Assembly: GCA_019244235.1 (NCBI GenBank)
Contig: JAFASY010000011.1
Location: forward strand, 1-51,310
Length of the DNA stretch: 51,310 nucleotides
Direction: 5' to 3'
DNA from: Chroococcidiopsidaceae cyanobacterium CP_BM_ER_R8_30
Lineage (GTDB): Bacteria > Cyanobacteriota > Cyanobacteriia > Cyanobacteriales > Chroococcidiopsidaceae
Shown: positions 49,367 through 51,310 of the stretch, one piece after another
Position numbering within the stretch: position 1 is the first letter of the stretch
How the letters are laid out: each line of letters starts with the position of its first letter
The notes under the pieces: generated by a model
What the model was told of the DNA's origin: nothing
The model's input: the letters and a program-made list of their open reading frames with translations, nothing else
The model's database searches: none
Position numbers and translations under genes: made by a program

Positions 49367-49714
49367 ATGAAAAGTTTAGTTCCTCGCTTAGAGACTTCAC
49401 CTTTTGGTCTTGTATCTCTTGCTTATCAAGGTGGCTTATCCCGACAAGGTATTCCGAGTCATGGAGATCTAATTACAGCTCATCGTCACCAACAACTTGG
49501 TGCTTTAGATCTTATCTTGAGTGCAGTGAAAGTTAATCGGCTCTCATCTGATTTCCTGACTAACCAAGAGTATCTGCAAGCAGTTGAAAACGGTTTTTTG
49601 TTCTATTACCTATCACACCCCAAAGTTAAATCGGCTTTCTCAATCAAAAAAATATTATGTAGGCTTGGGTGCCTAGGAACACAAGCTATTTCTTTACTCC
49701 TACTTTCCAACTAG
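49367..49714 (+). CDS. conserved-looking cyanobacterial small protein, 115 aa
   Basis: ATG at 49367 with AGGAG 9 bp upstream. Residues 1-75 (MKSLVPRLETSPFGLVSLAYQG, IPSHGDLITAHRHQQLGALDLILSA, NRLSSDFLTNQEYLQAVENG) look like a compact helical domain of a cyanobacterial family of unknown role. The remaining 40 residues (FLFYYLSHPKVKSAFSIKKI and LGCLGTQAISLLLLSN) are hydrophobic/basic and could be a changed tail. Behind promoter/leader copy B and 120 bp before the acetolactate decarboxylase, so it may be co-transcribed with it. Confidence 0.55.
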   Translation: MKSLVPRLETSPFGLVSLAYQGGLSRQGIPSHGDLITAHRHQQLGALDLILSAVKVNRLSSDFLTNQEYLQAVENGFLFYYLSHPKVKSAFSIKKILCRLGCLGTQAISLLLLSN

Positions 49715-49834
49715 TTATAGCCTCCTCCAATAATAGCTATTCAGTCCTAGTTTCTTTGTCAGCATTTTCGATCTTTAAAGTTGGTTGTCTTGTAGAAACA
49801 GTATCAGCAGAAAGTTCTGTACCAGGAGAAGCTA

Positions 49835-50593
49835 ATGAACCTAAAATGGTATTTATGGATTGCGGTGTGTCTGATTGCCCTTCTAGTAAGTGTCTTACCT
49901 GTCTACTCTCAACAATTTCTCCAGTCTCATACAGGATTCCAGATTTCTACCTTGGGAGCCTTAAACGTTGGAGTGTATCAGGGAGCCACAACGATAGCAG
50001 AGCTTAAACCTCATGGAGACTTTGGACTGGGAACTCTTGAGAAATTAGATGGAGAGATGGTGATTCTTGATGGCAAGTTTTATCAGATCAAAACCGATGG
50101 TGTTGCCTATCCCGTCACAGATAATTCTAAAACACCATTTTCTGCTGTCACATTTTTTCGCAGAGAGCGATCGCTGCATTTGACTGGAAAAATGACTTAT
50201 CAGGAATTGGAACAGCAAATCGACAAACAGTTGCCAACATCAAACTTACCCTATGCAATTCGCTTACGAGGGACTTTTCCCTCCTTGAAAGTGAGGAGTG
50301 TTCCCAAACAAATACCGCCTTATAGCCCGTTAAACGATGTAGTGAGTCAGCAGGAGGTTGTTTTTGACTTGCAAAACGTGTCAGGTACATTAGTGGGATT
50401 TCGCCTGCCACAATATCTCAAGGAGGTGAACGTAGCAGGCTATCACCTTCATTTCCTGACAAGCAATCGCAAAGCAGGAGGGCACCTGCTTGATGGAGCA
50501 TTTCTTAACCCTGTAGTTGATGTGCAAACCTTGCAAGACTGGCAGATCATGTTGCCCAATAATACGGCTTTTGACCAAGCATCGCTGGAATAG
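49835..50593 (+). CDS. acetolactate decarboxylase with N-terminal signal peptide
   Basis: 252 aa. The family is clear: STLGALNVGVYQGATTIAELKPHGDFGLGTLEKLDGEMVILDG, PFSAVTFF, YAIRLRGTFPSLKVRSVPKQ, LVGFRLPQYL and the zinc site GYHLHFLTSNRKAGGH with three His. It splits off CO2 from 2-acetolactate to give acetoin. Residues 1-25 (MNLKWYLWIAVCLIALLVSVLPVYSQ) form a signal peptide ending VYSQ, so the enzyme should be exported, as in Brevibacillus; many others are cytoplasmic. ATG with AGGAG upstream. No acetolactate synthase or butanediol dehydrogenase adjoins. Followed by transposase remnants. Confidence 0.9.
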   Translation: MNLKWYLWIAVCLIALLVSVLPVYSQQFLQSHTGFQISTLGALNVGVYQGATTIAELKPHGDFGLGTLEKLDGEMVILDGKFYQIKTDGVAYPVTDNSKTPFSAVTFFRRERSLHLTGKMTYQELEQQIDKQLPTSNLPYAIRLRGTFPSLKVRSVPKQIPPYSPLNDVVSQQEVVFDLQNVSGTLVGFRLPQYLKEVNVAGYHLHFLTSNRKAGGHLLDGAFLNPVVDVQTLQDWQIMLPNNTAFDQASLE

Positions 50594-50614
50594 ACCTCTT
50601 TCAAATTAAACTCA

Positions 50615-51059
50615 TCAAACTGAGTGAGCACATTCATAGTTGTAGAGTGCAGCAATCAGATTACAACGCAAGCCAAAGCGACGACGACGGTTGCGGTAAC
50701 GTTCGCCGAGAATGCGGAAGATTTTTAAGCAACGGTTGACTTGCTCAATCACCACACGGCGACGAGCTAAAGCGCGATTGTCTGCCTTTTGCACCGACGT
50801 CAGTTGCCCGCCTCTTGGCTTTTTGTACGGTAAACGACTGTTGGCATGCAACTTCTGGATGCCTTGATACCCTTTATCCTGCAAACTTTCGGTAAAAGGT
50901 GCAAAACGCACTCCAGAAGCTTGATAGAGCTTGAAGTCATGTCGTCGCCCTTTGCCAAAAAAGGTGCAAATAATCAGGCCACTGTCCCACTCCAGCACAA
51001 TCTGACACTCTTTGGGTGTGCCGTTTCTTTTTACCCGAATATCCCTCTTCTGTCACTTT
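50615..51059 (-). pseudogene. IS5-family transposase, 5'-truncated and frameshifted
   Basis: The minus strand encodes the DDE_Tnp_4-like C-terminus: VLEWDSGLIICTFFGKGRRHDFKLYQ, DKGYQGIQKLHANSRLPYKKPRGG, then ARRRVVIEQVNRCLKIFRIL with the catalytic Glu, ending NLIAALYNYE. Upstream the sequence EEGYSGKKKRH is in a different frame: one extra C in the CCC at 51014-51016 breaks it. The N-terminal half of the enzyme is missing. Remnant of an IS; terminal repeats were not found by eye. Confidence 0.75.
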
Positions 51060-51089
51060 CCGGGTTATGCTAGTAGTAGATCAACTAGA

Positions 51090-51310
51090 TTATCCAGAAG
51101 AATAAAAGAATTTGAATTGATTCATCGTGCTAATTAGTTGATTGAACCCAAGCAATAAATGGAAATTAGGAAAAATATCTAGCCAAGGATAAACCAGCCA
51201 AAACATTAAGAGTGGCTGGAGAATTAAACGCAGATTATTTAAAGTATTTTTCCATCCCCCCTCATGATTCCATTGTTGATGCTTCGCAAAATCAACCACA
51301 CCATCTTCTT
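51090..51310 (-). CDS. C-terminal end of a probable transposase, open at the window edge
   Basis: The frame is open at the right edge and encodes EDGVVDFAKHQQWNHEGGWK, NTLNNLRLILQPLLMFWLVY and PWLDIFPNFHLLLGFNQLIS. The W-N-xEGGWK-NxLxNLRxxLQP arrangement looks like the end of IS4/IS701-type transposases of cyanobacteria, but I am not certain. It ends before the IS5 remnant, so two different mobile elements probably meet here. Confidence 0.4.
   Translation of the reverse strand, partial: EDGVVDFAKHQQWNHEGGWKNTLNNLRLILQPLLMFWLVYPWLDIFPNFHLLLGFNQLISTMNQFKFFYSSG

Noticed and set aside
50148-50655. Minus-strand frames overlapping the acetolactate decarboxylase
   Set aside because: Antisense shadows of a clearly conserved enzyme.
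1-51310. CRISPR array, tRNA or rRNA genes
   Set aside because: Repeats found are palindromes or short tandem runs without regularly spaced unique spacers, and no cloverleaf or rRNA signature was recognised.

Overview
The window is a cyanobacterial chromosome segment. Roughly twenty copies of the HIP1 octamer GCGATCGC are scattered through it. Gene content agrees: phylloquinone (vitamin K1) genes of the plant/cyanobacterial type, the variable chain of ferredoxin-thioredoxin reductase, a CrtO-type beta-carotene ketolase, a nitrate-reductase-associated protein, a CoaR/CoaT cobalt-resistance pair, a CYP110-like P450 and many conserved cyanobacteria-only proteins. The density of short palindromic and AAGGCAGA-type repeats is typical of large-genome cyanobacteria (filamentous or Chroococcidiopsis-like). 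The species cannot be fixed from the sequence alone. No rRNA, tRNA or CRISPR array was seen.

Layout. 1-12.8 kb: end of an S41 (Ctp-type) protease, an EF-G paralogue coupled to a 62-aa protein, a BT1/MFS transporter, a GH13 amylase, a double-glycine-leader peptide (putative bacteriocin/RiPP precursor), a lipid-A-disaccharide-synthase-like glycosyltransferase whose 5' end has been invaded by a palindromic repeat, a nitrate-reductase-associated protein, ftrV and purS-purQ. 13.2-17.8 kb: a VOC protein, a TauE permease, a 51-aa gene hidden on the minus strand, and an oxalate-type cassette (antiporter remnant, oxalyl-CoA-synthetase-like ligase, PanE-like reductase). 17.8-23.1 kb: phylloquinone genes menF divergent from menA-menC-menE, with a convergent DHNA-CoA thioesterase. 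23.3-25.5 kb: two tandem rhodanese-like proteins lacking the catalytic cysteine, and RNase D. 25.5-32.3 kb: metal block with feoA-feoB, a CDF transporter, coaR divergent from coaT, and an RND-pump remnant. 32.3-43.6 kb: lactonase-fold protein, exported small protein, saccharopine-dehydrogenase-like protein, crtO, DUF2993 protein, response regulator/histidine kinase, P450, and a phosphoketolase-family enzyme. 43.8-51.3 kb: a decaying accessory zone with frameshifted Uma2, HTH, VapC and IS5 genes, a large DhaM-HPr-EI fusion, small membrane proteins behind a duplicated promoter/leader, and an acetolactate decarboxylase with a signal peptide.

The most unusual signals are: (i) palindromic repeats that have entered or extended coding sequences (coaT, the glycosyltransferase, probably menC), including a hairpin family whose stem sequence changes with compensation; (ii) a duplicated leader of about 135 bp carrying paired AAGAATCTGA boxes spaced 21 bp, placed identically relative to a -10-like element in both copies; (iii) a double-glycine peptide with no exporter beside it; (iv) an 18-bp in-frame duplication next to the P-loop of FeoB. 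No multi-gene system in the window could be shown to be new; these are candidates for checking.
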